Assembly (NCBI RefSeq): GCF_022458985.1
Contig: NC_061777.1
Span: forward strand, 15,899,668-15,963,667
Length of the DNA stretch: 64,000 bases
Reading direction: 5' to 3'
Origin: Mugil cephalus
Taxonomy: Eukaryota; Chordata; Actinopteri; Mugiliformes; Mugilidae
In this document: positions 1 to 11,063 of the stretch, one piece after another
Layout of the letters: each line of letters begins with the position of its first letter
Position numbering within the stretch: position 1 is the stretch's first letter
The notes under the pieces: model-generated
What the model was told of the DNA's origin: nothing
Seen by the model: the letters and a program-made list of their open reading frames with translations, nothing else
Databases searched by the model: none
Program-made: the position numbers and the translations under genes

Positions 1-360
1 TTCTTGGAGTGTTTCCGCCACCAGAACGGAGCACGTTCATTTCAGAATAAACAAAATCTGTAAATAAATAGAAATGCAAGAATAAGAGCATGATGAGCTG
101 ACAAATGTCAGCTGCCTGTAGGCCTCTCTTGGATGTTGCCTTCAGGTGGAACCTGTGTAGCGTGTGGCTACAACACAGGAAGTGTTTGTACATTCTTCAA
201 GTGGGAGCATCATACAACTTAATATAGAAAATGATGCTTTTCTAGTAGCAGACAGAATAGGTAACCCTGTATTATAATAATGTAGACTTTTAGGATGTTT
301 TGTTTTACCATGCTCGCATGATGAGGAGTCATTATCAACAACTCTGCCGTCTCCTGCTAG

Positions 361-3300
361 GCGGCTGAATTCCGCGAGCTGTGGGGCCCTCGCTCCGAGC
401 TGCGTCGCTTCCAGGATGGCGCCATCACCGAAGCTGTGCTGTGGGAGGGAGAGAGCATGTGCCAAAAGCGGCTGGTCCCCAGACAGATCATTACACACCT
501 GCTACAACTGTACGTACTTTATTTTGGCTCGGCTTACTCAGAACACAACACAAATGACATCGGTACTGGTAGTTATACGGTGGTTAGTGTGGTAGGTAAG
601 TTTCAAGCTGTATTGCTAGTACATATATCCAGTATGCTACATATTCCACTTTTTTTCCATTAGTTATTGTTCTGACCTGCAGACTAACACTAACTTCTAT
701 TGAAAACATACAGTACAAAAACAAAATGCCAGTGTTGAGGTAAATGAAACACTGACACTTGACATGGTTAGCTTCCTCCTCCAGACATCCAATGTCTCAA
801 GATTTTGTAGTCACTACATGTCAACTACAATATAGCAGACGTAATTTTACATCTGACTCACCGTTTTAGCGTCAGCCATTAAGTTCAGTGAGCTGGGTTT
901 TTGTTTGGTATTACCAACATTAGCTTAGAGTAACTGTTATGTAAATTAAATAAATGTTAGTTTATAGCACTGTTCACACCAGCGAGTACAATACATCGGC
1001 ATCTATTCATTTCCATCATGTAGGGATTATGGTGCAAAATGTGCATTTCTGTTCACAAAGATCATCATGTCAACACACTCCGGGCTCAGTCTTGTACGCA
1101 TTGTTGCAAATGTTTGTCCAGGTTCCGATAATAAAGACGGCAGCGACACCCCAGGTACGCACAAATAATGTCTGGCTAGAGTGGCAAGTTTGGGGAACCT
1201 TGGTCCATTTAACCTCCACCACTCAAGGGGGTTGATGTCTAGTGAAGGAGCAATGTCCCTCAAGTAGTAATCCACCTGAGCCTCAGAGTCAGTGGCGTAG
1301 GAGGAGCTGTAGTTGTCTCCTAGCAACAAGACCATGGTGTTTTTGGTATCACATCTCGCTTGTGAAGGCATAGCCACCTGGCTGATATCAGGTGTGACCA
1401 GGGTCTCCTGTTGTTCGTCCTTCATGGCCACAGCAGTCGTTATCACGTCTAATTTTGAAACTAGTTCATGTAGTTTAACCTTAGCAGCCAGCCTCCCCGC
1501 TGGCGTCAGGAAGCTGAGATGTTTGTGACGAGGGTCCAGCATTGAGGCAATCAGAGCCGTTTTTGAAGCCAGGTCATTGGAGTCAACCTGCAAACAGTAA
1601 ACGAAAAGGAAACAACATTGAAAATAGGTAAAGGACACACTGATTCTTTATCTCTTTATCTGCAGTGGCGTAGTCAAGGCAGAAATGGAAATACAGATTT
1701 AGTTTACACCTACCTCCATTTGATTTCTGAGTGACTTCTGAACTTTGAGCTTGAACTCTGAGACTTGTTCGATGTCGTTCTCTTTGGGCACAAGGTGAGT
1801 CTGAATTAAGCTGAACGTGATTGGGTAGATGTTTGAAATGGACACTTCTGTTTCAGCAGATATGACTGTTGTTGCCCATTTCAGTGTTGCCAGCACAGGT
1901 GTGAAGTTCTCAATTATTTGCCAGTAATCATCTTCAATCTCGAGATTGTGGGCTTCCTGTCTGTTGGTGACTGCGCGATCGGATAGCACAGCTTTGATTG
2001 CCCACCGTTGCTCAAGTAAGCGCTCAAACATGTCGCAGATAGTGTCCCACCTCGCCTTGGTTGACTGAATAAGCTTGTGCCTCGGCAGGCACATCTGAAC
2101 TTGCTTGTGTTCCAATGCCTCACTGGCCAGCTTGTTGTGATTGAAATGCCTGACTAGTTTCCCTGCAGCTACGACGATGCGGACCAGTTCTTCACTCAGC
2201 CCATCGCTAACCGCTACCTGCAGCGTAGTGGCAAAGCAAGTGGCGTAGTTCCAGGTGATACGGGCACACCCTTGGGCTGAGAAAATGTCCTCCGTGTGAT
2301 TATGAACACATGCAGTAACTTTACCACAAATACCCCACATCTGCACAGTGCTGAGAAGCTTCTCTTTGACACTGTCTGTAGTAATGCGGTTGTCTGATGG
2401 AAGCTTGTGTGTCTGCAGCACAGCCGACTTCCCCTGCCAGTCATCTGTAATGAACGAACAGGAGACTGTGATGTACCCCTGAAATGGGAGGGCTGTCCAG
2501 AAATCAGCTGTGAGAGCCACCTTCTCGGCTTTGTTCAGCTGCAAGGCAAGCTCCTCCATCTTCTCCTGTAAATGGCCTTCAATAATGCGTGTGATATCGG
2601 CAGCAGATGGCATTTTATAATTCTGCACTGTGTATGCCAGAAGCTCACGGAAACCATCACCATTAACCACAGTGATGGGCAGCATGTCCTTTTCTATCAT
2701 TCTGGAGATCAGTTCAGTCACCTCTGCGTGTGTTGCCAGAGACACACCGTCATTGGGTATGGCGTCCGGATGCTTGTTTTTAATGTGGTACATCATGGTG
2801 GTGGTGCTGCTCCTGTATTTCAGTTTCGTGTCGCACATTGTGCAGTGGACCTCGTCGTCCACTTTGATAAAAATGTCCCAAACAGAGCTTCGCCTCAGGC
2901 GTTTCCTCTCTACATAGTCCCGATCATGACTGGCTGGGGCCGTGCTAGGTGTGAGGGGAGAAACCTGCATGATGTCCGAATTAGAAACACACTCCTCCTC
3001 GATACACTGAACTGTACATATGACCGGTTTCTCGTCCTCATCTAACGGCGACGTGTTGGGATGATGCCTGCTCACGTGGCCCATCATGGTGGTGGTGGCT
3101 CCGCCGCAATACTTAAATGTAGTGTCACATTTCATGCAGTGGACGTAGTTTCCGACTTGTTTGAAGCAGTCCCACACGGAGCTGCGTCTCCTTCCTGCGC
3201 GCTTCATACCTGCGCTGATCCAAAGGTGTTCTACGTTAGCAAGCTAACAAATGCTAACCCCGATTGCCATTAAAATAAATTGGTGTTTGGTCTGTTTCAT

Positions 3301-3713
3301 GTAAGCATGTCTCTTATCCGAATGATAACGAGGCGTTTTAAAGACGAAAGCACGTTTAAAAATAGGAAAAATATCTCTCTTATCCACCAGACATGCAGAC
3401 ATCCCTGAGTCCTGCGTCAGATATGTCGGGGCGCTCCTTGATGATGTCATCAAAACAGGAAGTGAGGTAAATCGATGCGACTGAATTGTGATTTATTTAA
3501 ATTGATCATAAGCATGAAATAAAAACATTGGGAAACCGTACAGAATATAGCTGTAATTTAGCTGATTAATAGTCTTGTATCCATTCTCAAACCATTCACT
3601 TTGTTACATGGTGGTGGTTACATTTCTTTATATCCCTTTTGGAAAAGATGTGTTAAGTAAATGATTTTGCATCTTAAGTTATGCTTTTATTGTTTGAATT
3701 GTCTTAATGAATC

Positions 3714-3747
<34 letters not shown>

Positions 3748-6700
3748 GATATAGATATATAGATGTGTGTGTTAGTGTTTAAAATCACCACAAGAGGGTG
3801 TCAGTGTTGCTCTTGTGCTGTTCTCAGACAGCTAATAATTATGTGTTTGTTCAATTATTCTTCTCCAGGTGCCTAGTACTGGAGAGGAGGAGAGTTTAAT
3901 GGTGGTTCAGTCTTATGATGACCTGAGCAGAAAACTGTGGAGGCTGGAAGGCCTACCTCTCTCGATCACAGCAGTGCAAGGAGCCCACCCTGCACTCAGA
4001 TACACACAGGTGATACGTCTAATAAGTAATACTAGTGATAAAGTCTTTTTGCACAACTTTAGAATGCAGCTATAATCCTACTGCAATTCAGTGAGCATTT
4101 TTCGACTTCAGGGCAATTCTAACACTTCCACTGTGCCTTGCAGGTATTTCCCCCCACACCACTGAAGCTGGACTACTCCTTCTTTGACAGAGAAAAGACT
4201 TCTAGATCATTGGTGCCAAAAGAAGGGAAGCCCTGTCCTGCTTATGTCACCCCTATCACAGGTGAGTGCTTCATCCTTAAGCAGCTGTTTAATGAGCTGG
4301 TGCCTGTTCTTTAATCTATTGAAACCTACATCTAGACATGGCTGCCACTGATGTGTAATTCATTGTTACTCTTACTGAAATATAACTTGATATCTCTTTT
4401 GATTATGTACATACATTAATGTTCCATGCTTTGTTTGTTTTAAACTTTAAACTGTGATGCTGACAAAGTTAAATATTAACTGAGGTTACATTTACAGCTA
4501 CTTAACTACAGACATCTAGCTAAGCAAACACATATACCACTTTATTGTTAACTATGTTCTTCCAGTAATCTGTCACATGGAGGGGAGCGGAAAGTGGCCT
4601 CACGACCGCCTCGCAATCCGCCATATCCGAGCTGCTTTCCACATCCGACTGGGAGAGCTGCTTGATAAGCACCATAAATATACGTGCAGACCATGTCCCA
4701 CTCACCTTGATGTCTGGAAGGTATATTTTTGAGTTTGTATACCTGAGATGTCTTCAAGCTTCAAGCTAAAATGTGCTTAATAGTTAGTATCTAATCTTGT
4801 GCCCTTAGTTAAGTTCAGTTTGATTTATATGTCGAATGACAGCATGTCACCTCATGGCACTTGAGAAAAAAAAACGAATAATTTCCCACCGCAAGAAAGC
4901 ACTTGGCAACATTTGCTAGGTAAACTGATCGGACTCGAATGACAGGAGAGTACAGAGTGGGAAGGTGTTGGATGGGTAAAGAAGAGACATACCAGGAACA
5001 GCTGGTTCTACTTAATTGTATTGGTGCTCTGTCCAACTGGTTGTTCTAGTGATAGCAATAATATTGAACACTGAGCAGGTCCATGAAGGCAGTAAATCCC
5101 AAACATGCAGGGATAGCTGCAGAAAGGTACTCGGTCATTTATACGTATATCTCTTTGCTTCCAGGGCGGCCTGTTGTTTCGCATCCAGGTGGCATACCAT
5201 CGTGAGCCTCAGGTGCTGAGGGAGAGTGTGAATGCAGAGGGGCTGCTGGTTGTAAGGGACAATGAGGAGGCTCAGGCTGTGGAGATGGCCACCATTCACA
5301 AGCCGCTACTCACCAGCACATTACATGGGTAAAACGAAAAAAAAAACAAAAACAGATTTTGTTACAACCCTTATTTTTTACAAATCGGTACATCTTGCCC
5401 TGTATTCTTTTCTGTTATCTTATGTTTGTTTCTTTACACTTAACTGTGTTGTTAACAGGCTCCAGCAGCAGCACCCATGTTTTGGTGCAGTGTGCCGCCT
5501 GGCCAAGCGCTGGCTGGGGTCTCAGCTCTTCAGCGACGACATCACAGAGGACACAGCAGATCTGCTCGTGGTGTCGCTTTTCCTGAAGCCTGCACCGTTT
5601 ACTGTTCCAAGGTAAACTACTACAACCCCCGCTCCTTAATCTGTCCACCTCCACCGCTACACTGTTTTGTTCAGTAGGTCATGTGCATGAATTTCTCCAT
5701 CTTCCGCAGCTCTCCGCAGGTGGGCTTCCTCCGTTTCCTTCATCTGCTGTCCTCCTTTGACTGGAGGAACAACCCGCTGGTGGTTGACCTCAACAACCAA
5801 CTCACAGGCATGCACACACACACATACACACACCTTTTTCCCTCCCTGTGACACAAATGCCTCCTGACCTTCTTTTATTTACCCACCGGACAAGTTTAAA
5901 CATCCTCTCTATATGTGTCGTTGTTCCAGCGCCAAGTGTAACTGTTGTTTGCCTCTCTGTCACGTGTAGCTGCCGACTACACTGAGATAAAGAATGGCTT
6001 CATGGCGTCCAGGGAGTCTCTGCCCGTCATGTTTATAGCCACGCCTAAAGACAAAAAGCTATCCATGTGGACCAAACGATCGCCGAGTATACAGGTCAGT
6101 AACACGTGAATACAAAGGCACGTACAACAACACATTTAATAGTTAGGCACTCAATTCATTTGGTCAGTAAACATGAAAAAACAAGAATTATTCCAAGAGA
6201 TAAGATACATTTTTTTTGTTTTTTTTTTAAACACTCAAAAAGAGACAGAATCATAAACAGCGGTGTAGAAAAGAGTTGCACGTTCTCGGCGCAGTGCAGT
6301 CGCAGAGCAGTCCGATCCTGGAGCCTTTTCTTAGTGCACACTGGTCTCCTGGGTGACACTGAAAACATAGAACACCCATCTCACGTAACATATTAACAAA
6401 CGATTCAGATTTGTCCCTTTTAACAGATTTGTTAGATCATTAAACATGGACTCAGCTGCTGCATTACATACCAGAGGCAGGTAGCCGTGCCTTTTTCTTA
6501 AAGTTGGAAATTGATAGTTCTGAAGTCTTTCCAAAACCTCATGTAAATTATTGATCTGGAAAAGCAGAACGCAATAGTTTAATATCAAAAAGACCAATAT
6601 CTCAAATAATATACAGTATTTAAAAGATTTTTTTTTTAAATCTCAGATGAATGTTTATGTCAATAATCTCATATTTGGGACATAAAAACCTCAGATGTAG

Positions 6701-9700
6701 CTCACCAGTTGCTTTTCATTGCCGTCCTCCGTCGTAGTGAAATAAGTTAGATATTTTCCTTTGTATTCCTCCGTTTGGATGTGACCGTGGCTGAAGAGTC
6801 CTATGGTACACAGTAGCGTAAAGAAAATATACACACACATGTTTCCCATGGTGCGTAGCTGACCCAGATAAGTTTCCTGTGCTCACTGCCCCTATGAGAC
6901 CAACTTTAACAGCCAGCCTCTCCCAGCATCCCCCTTTATAACGGCGGCGGAAAGCAGCAGCTTCGCGCTCTGTGACGTCCTGACTGGAGACGTCAGCGTG
7001 GATTAAATTCACTGCATTTAATCATGATGTTCAGGATGCTGTCATTTTACACAACGCATTTTGTTGAGCTCCAATAACTTGTCCTTAGACTCGACACTAA
7101 AAATAAGTTTCATAACAAATACGCAATTGACTGATGATGGCTCAGTGTGTTGTTTGTTTCAGTTCCACTGAATGGCCACTAGGGAGCAGATTATGATGGA
7201 GTTATTGCATCAACGGCATTAAAATTAAAGTTCCTTTACGAGTACAAATAAAAAATAAGACACTGTAAATAGATTCCAGGTTTGTTTTATGTGTTTCTGC
7301 ATTTAACTGAAGCACACGTATCATTTAATTGTAGTATAAGTTAGCAAAAGACTAAAATTAGCATTAGAACAGCTAGGCTGATGACGTAAAGTACTACGGC
7401 AAGTCTTAAATTTTCCAATTAGCAAAAGAAACTATTTAGAAAGTAGTGTTTCTACTATAATGCTGCTGTCACGTTTGTTTCTCCAGTACCATAGGAAATG
7501 AGATCCGAAATGAGACTGTGTGTATGGTGTCCAGTATTTACGCTTCTAGACTTCATCCTACGTGCGTTTTTATTCAGTTGTCGGGTGTGTGGGTGTGCTT
7601 TCATCAGAAGCAGTAGGCGGTTGCTTGTAATACTTGAAATACAACAATTGCTGGATATTACTTTTTACAGCGTTATTCTTGTTGTAATTGTTTTTTGTGT
7701 GTGTGTGTGCGTCTGCAGTTGGTTCTATTATATGTTTTCTGAGAAATGGGTTGTTTTTAGGCAAAGTTTTTCAACCACATCTCTCTATATACGTTACATC
7801 AGAGGAAATGTGCCACTGTGTTCAATGACTCTCTTGCATTTGCGTTCAGATGCTGCAACGTGTGATGACGGTGGCCGCAGAGAGTCTTAAAGTGCTGGAA
7901 AGTCAGCTGATGGACGGCAGCCAGATACAAGATGTCAGGGTGGGTGTCCGGAAACTGTCATTTACTCACCAGAACATTGTATTGATCAGACGACAAACTA
8001 ACCCTAAGTCATCATCTCTCTTTTTGTAGGTGGTCATGCGCCCCCCTTTGGATGTCTACGACGTTGTGATTCACCTGAACCCAAAGCAGGTTCCCCTGCT
8101 CGGCCAGGCAATCGACCCACCCGCTGTCACCTTCAGCAGGGGTGTCATGACCGGCAACGCCTCTCAAACCGGAGGGGCCCTGCCAGTTGTCGACTACAAC
8201 CCTGTGTCTTTCTACCTCGCAGAGCTAAGGGTGAGTCTTGTCTGTCAAGGATGCATTTCATGTTAAAAGGAAGCTTTGACCGGGGAGGTAAGGAAAGATA
8301 TGTAGCAGGATTTACACAAGGGAGTTGCAACTGGGCTGTGTGACTTCCAGCAGCTTCCTGACAATTAAAATGAATTACATGGAGGAGAAATACCCAGTGA
8401 AACTAGGCTGTACTTACATTGTTTAGAAGGCCATGACATCCAAGCTTAGTCTACGTTAATGTGAAGTTCTTAGAAACCTTGTGGACGTTTCTCTGAACTG
8501 CTCTACTTCAGAAATTATATTGTCCACGTTGGGCTGTTTCTTCATCCACTGTTTTGAATGTGGCTCATGTTTAAGGATCTTTCTCGGCCAAGGTTTTGAC
8601 TTCTACAAAGGCGGACAAATTTAAACTCTTTTTTTCCCCCCATTTCCTTCCTTCTAATCACGGTTCTGGGCGATCTCAGCGGGCAACTACCCACCGGGGA
8701 TCTCGTCTAAGTAGATGTAGCGCCAACACAAACACTGTAGTGACGTGATAGCTTTAAATTGCACGACACACACGAATGTTCCAAGTAGGCTTGACGGAAC
8801 CTGGACTTGATTGTTGATCTATTTCTGCTTTTTTTTTTCTTTCAGGGCTTTCATTAAGAGCTGCTCGTATAATACCAATGTTTATATTTATTTGTAAATG
8901 GTGGTCGTCTCAGCTGCATCTACACAGTATGTTGGACCAATCATTGTACACTTGCGTCATTCAAGGCTCCTCTCGTCTTAGTAGGGGACTTACCCTTTAG
9001 TTAGACTAAAACATTTACAGTAGCTCCCCGTTCCTGTCGCACAAATAAGAGGGTACATTCTCCAACGCCTCCACTAGTTTTTCACAAAATAAAAGCGATA
9101 TTTCTGAAATTTTCTATAAAGTGCAGTTGCGCTTTGTACGTGTTTCCATTGAAAGGTGTTTTGCGAATGAGCTGTGACTCTCGTAAAGTCACGACATCCC
9201 ATAATTCTCTTCAGTTCTTGCCACGCAAGACTTCACTTTGAGGAACATGGACTTCAAATGAACTGGTCACATGACCCCCTGTGTTATCTCCAGTGACGCC
9301 GGTGATGGCGAAATGTGAAAAAAGTGTTTCCATTGCACTTTGGCGATACACTTTTATTTATTTATTTATTTACTTTTTGTATATCGGTAAGTCAGGAAAA
9401 ACCAGCTCAGGAGAGCGTTGAAACGTTTTGGCGATATTAGATCGTTTCTTTTTCCAGGTATGGAAGCGCAGCAAGTTACAGGAACAAGTGAAACAGTTCC
9501 TCTGTTACAAAAGCCTCATCTAACTTGTTCTCGTTTAGTTTTCTTTGTGTCTCCTACATGTCTATTTTTTGCCATGTGTTGGCAAATCAACACCTACCTA
9601 TTAATGACTTGTTAAAACAGTGAGTTCAAGGGGATTACTAAACTATCAGACTGGATATGACAAACCCACTGACTTGTCATTTTATGTAACAGGCTTTTGT

Positions 9701-10167
9701 GTTTGACTTCAGTACTACCAGCTTACCTGAACTTCTTTGTTTCCAGGAGGCATATGGAGACCTGGCCCTCTTCTTCTATGATCCATACGGTGGAACAGTG
9801 ATTGCGGTTTTGTGGAAGCCAAAGGCCTTCCTCCCTGTGCCCTTCAAGGTAAGGTCTCATGTTTTATCTTGAAGAAGTATTAAGAAAAGGGCTTGTTTGG
9901 ACTGCTAGGAGCTTGTTTCATCAGACGTCTTATATCGTGCTTCCATCTTCATGTGTCAACACTCACTGCTCTTACCTAATGTTTTTTTTTAAATTATTGC
10001 CTTTCATCACACAACAGACATCACAGGTGTCTGCCCGGAGCGTGGAAGTGACTGGCGACCAAGCAAATACCATTCCCAATGCAGAAGCCATACTCGAGGA
10101 CTTCCGGATTCTGGGGAAGGACTTAGTCAAATCAGTGGAAGCCAAGACTGAAAAATGGTCAATTTAA
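361..10167 (+). CDS. nol6: Nucleolar protein 6 (Nrap/UTP22 family), 3' part of gene
   Basis: Nol6 is a component of the small-subunit processome (UTP-C/UTP22 module) and acts in the nucleolus in early 18S rRNA processing. Thirteen coding exons join in frame: 361-509, 3391-3466, 3869-4009, 4144-4261, 4566-4720, 5165-5328, 5459-5611, 5710-5807, 5970-6094, 7850-7939, 8030-8230, 9747-9848 and 10018-10167 (TAA). Together they give 573 residues, about the C-terminal half of a protein of roughly 1,140 residues; the 5' exons lie left of the window. Family landmarks are SELRRFQDGAI, SYDDLSRKLWRLEGLPL, VQGAHPALRY, QVGFLRF, RPPLDVYDV, EAYGDLALFFYD and the terminal AILEDFRILGKDLV. The small exon 3391-3466 (ADIPESCVRYVG) is easily missed because a 2.9-kb intron containing an antisense transposase precedes it. 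Intron 5808-5969 has a GC donor. Phases agree at all 12 junctions, so I see no sign of decay. Identity is recalled from the human protein, not searched. Confidence 0.95.
1027..3207 (-). mobile_element. hAT-superfamily transposase gene (ZBED1-like) within a nol6 intron
   Basis: Two coding exons on the minus strand, 3207-1714 and 1587-1027, join in phase (ATG GAG | GTT GAC; GTAGGT donor, TTTGCAG acceptor) to give about 684 residues, close to the size of ZBED1-type proteins. Two BED zinc fingers lie near residues 7-50 and 105-150: each starts SSVWD and has a C-x2-C pair (CMKC, CTMC) followed by H-x3/4-H (HVSRHH, HIKNKH). The second exon carries the hAT C-terminal dimerisation region (PLEWWRLN..., TRLSPECVDMM). 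No stop or frameshift interrupts either exon. It sits antisense in the nol6 intron 510-3390 and starts only 183 bases from the next nol6 exon. I could not find convincing terminal inverted repeats or an 8-bp target duplication. It could therefore be a recently active element, or a transposase-derived host gene. Confidence 0.85.
3715..3744. repeat. (GT)n microsatellite
   Basis: An uninterrupted GT dinucleotide run in the nol6 intron just upstream of the exon at 3869, followed by a short ATAGAT stretch. Confidence 0.95.
6135..6140 (-). promoter_or_regulatory. cartpt: Possible CART polyadenylation signal (ATTAAA)
   Basis: The common variant ATTAAA on the minus strand, 111 bases after the CART stop codon. 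No canonical AATAAA was seen between the stop and the nol6 exon ending at 6094, so this is the best candidate inside the intron. Confidence 0.4.
6251..6849 (-). CDS. cartpt: CART neuropeptide precursor (cocaine- and amphetamine-regulated transcript), nested in nol6
   Basis: Secreted peptide-hormone precursor of 111 residues in three phase-0 exons on the minus strand: 6849-6706, 6555-6472 and 6358-6251 (TGA). Exon 1 gives a hydrophobic signal peptide (about residues 1-21). Exon 2 gives a helical spacer with LHEVLERL and a dibasic RKR. Exon 3 gives the disulfide-rich core CHPGDQCALRKGSRIGLLCDC, then RTCNSF and a terminal HRCL. All six cysteines of the CART fold are present with family spacing. 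The three-exon layout and length match vertebrate CART (about 116 residues). In mammals CART is a satiety and reward peptide released from neurons. The whole gene sits antisense in nol6 intron 6095-7849. Teleosts have several CART paralogues and I cannot say which one this is. The upstream KR processing site of mammalian CART is absent (see findings). Confidence 0.92.
6935..6940 (-). promoter_or_regulatory. cartpt: TATA box of the CART gene
   Basis: TATAAA on the minus strand, 86 bases upstream of the CART start codon, in a GC-rich setting. This would place transcription start about 55-60 bases before the ATG. Confidence 0.65.
6973..6995 (-). promoter_or_regulatory. cartpt: Two CRE-like sites upstream of CART
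   Basis: TGACGTCC (6973-6980) and GACGTCA (6989-6995) lie 33 and 49 bases upstream of the TATA box. Both contain the TGACGTC core bound by CREB/ATF proteins. Mammalian CART promoters are known to be cAMP/CREB responsive, so the sites suggest conserved regulation. Occupancy is inferred. Confidence 0.5.
8231..9746. other. nol6 intron without recognisable gene
   Basis: A 1.5-kb intron. I see no exon of another gene. The stretch around 9120-9350 repeats phrases such as GTTTCCATTG and a GCGA-AATG theme in near-palindromic order, suggesting an old MITE-like insertion, but I cannot delimit it. Confidence 0.4.
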
Positions 10168-10340
10168 CACAGAGAAACCACTTTAAACTGATGGATGCCT
10201 TTTGTTTTGAACAGAACAAAAGAAATGTAAATGAATGAACTGTGGCTATCCTGTTAACAATATAATGTGTTAGTAGTGTTGCTGTTAAAGATGTTTAAAC
10301 ACCAGACATTTGTCTTTTTTGGTGAAACTGTCTCATGTCT

Positions 10341-10346
10341 AATAAA
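10341..10346 (+). promoter_or_regulatory. nol6: nol6 polyadenylation signal
   Basis: AATAAA lies 174 bases after the nol6 stop codon and is followed by a T/G-rich stretch, which suits a cleavage site shortly downstream. It would give a short 3' UTR of about 190-200 bases. Confidence 0.7.
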
Positions 10347-10451
10347 TGCATATCTCCGCTTTTGCATTTCAGTTTGTTTCTTATTGTCGTATATATCTCT
10401 TGACGAAGCCATTTAAGGAATATGTGTATATTTTTAGATTGCTTGTTAACA

Positions 10452-11063
10452 TTAATCATCATTAATCACCTGATGAATCCTGATTGATGAGAGCTGCCTG
10501 GTTGCATGATTAATGTCTTCAGATTGTTGATAGCTGGTTTGATGTAACATGTTTCTCATACTTAGTCGAACAAATCGTAGATCAAGACCAATAATAAAAC
10601 TGATAAATTGTAGCAGGAAGCCAATGATGTAGAGATGCAGTGCAGTCTTTGTGGTGTTATGCACTTCTACAACAGGAACTGCAGGGATGTCAAGCAGGGA
10701 CATGCCTGCTGTCTCGGTGTAACCTCATCAGACACTGGTGCTTTTCTTGTCAAAACGAAATTCAGGGAAAGGGGTATGTCACACAGCATTGCTTTTCTGA
10801 GAAACGTATCAACAGGTATTATAGCCACAGCCTTAAAGCTGTTGGTACGTGGAAAGTAATGACTTCTAATCACGAAATCTCCATATCGGGAGTGATACTT
10901 CACTTCAATAACACCATCTGTAACGTTAATGCACGAACAACACAAGTCATTCAATAAAGAAGCCACCTGAGTCATGCAAGCTTCACGTTCAAACTTGCTT
11001 GAAAAAGTTATCCCTCGCCACTGGCAGTTATTACAAACTATGTTGTGGTATACAGAAACAAAT
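10452..11063 (-). pseudogene. Frame-broken gene or pseudogene with a C-terminal membrane segment, unrecognised
   Basis: On the minus strand a good splice acceptor (long T-rich tract ending TTCATTCAG, 11080-11064) opens a reading frame from 11063 to 10667. It is rich in cysteine (CNNC, CCSC) and has an N-glycosylation motif (NVT). Just before its stop the reading moves to another frame (10703-10452), which continues with VPVVEVHNTT, a hydrophobic stretch ALHLYIIGFLLQFISFIIG and a basic tail. The two overlap by about 37 bases, so no intron can lie between them. A one-base indel near 10703 would explain the break. The layout resembles the last exon of a type I membrane glycoprotein. I do not recognise the family and found no upstream exon. 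It may be a pseudogene, a recently broken gene or a sequencing error. Confidence 0.35.

Noticed and set aside
142-498. Minus-strand reading frame of 118 codons at the left edge
   Set aside because: It overlaps the nol6 exon 361-509 in the opposite strand and shows no family resemblance or splice support; it is a shadow of the real exon.
1661-1680. CAGTGGCGTAGTCAAGG in the transposase intron as a hAT terminal inverted repeat
   Set aside because: It resembles hAT ends, but no inverted partner was found at a sensible distance and it lies inside the transposase gene.
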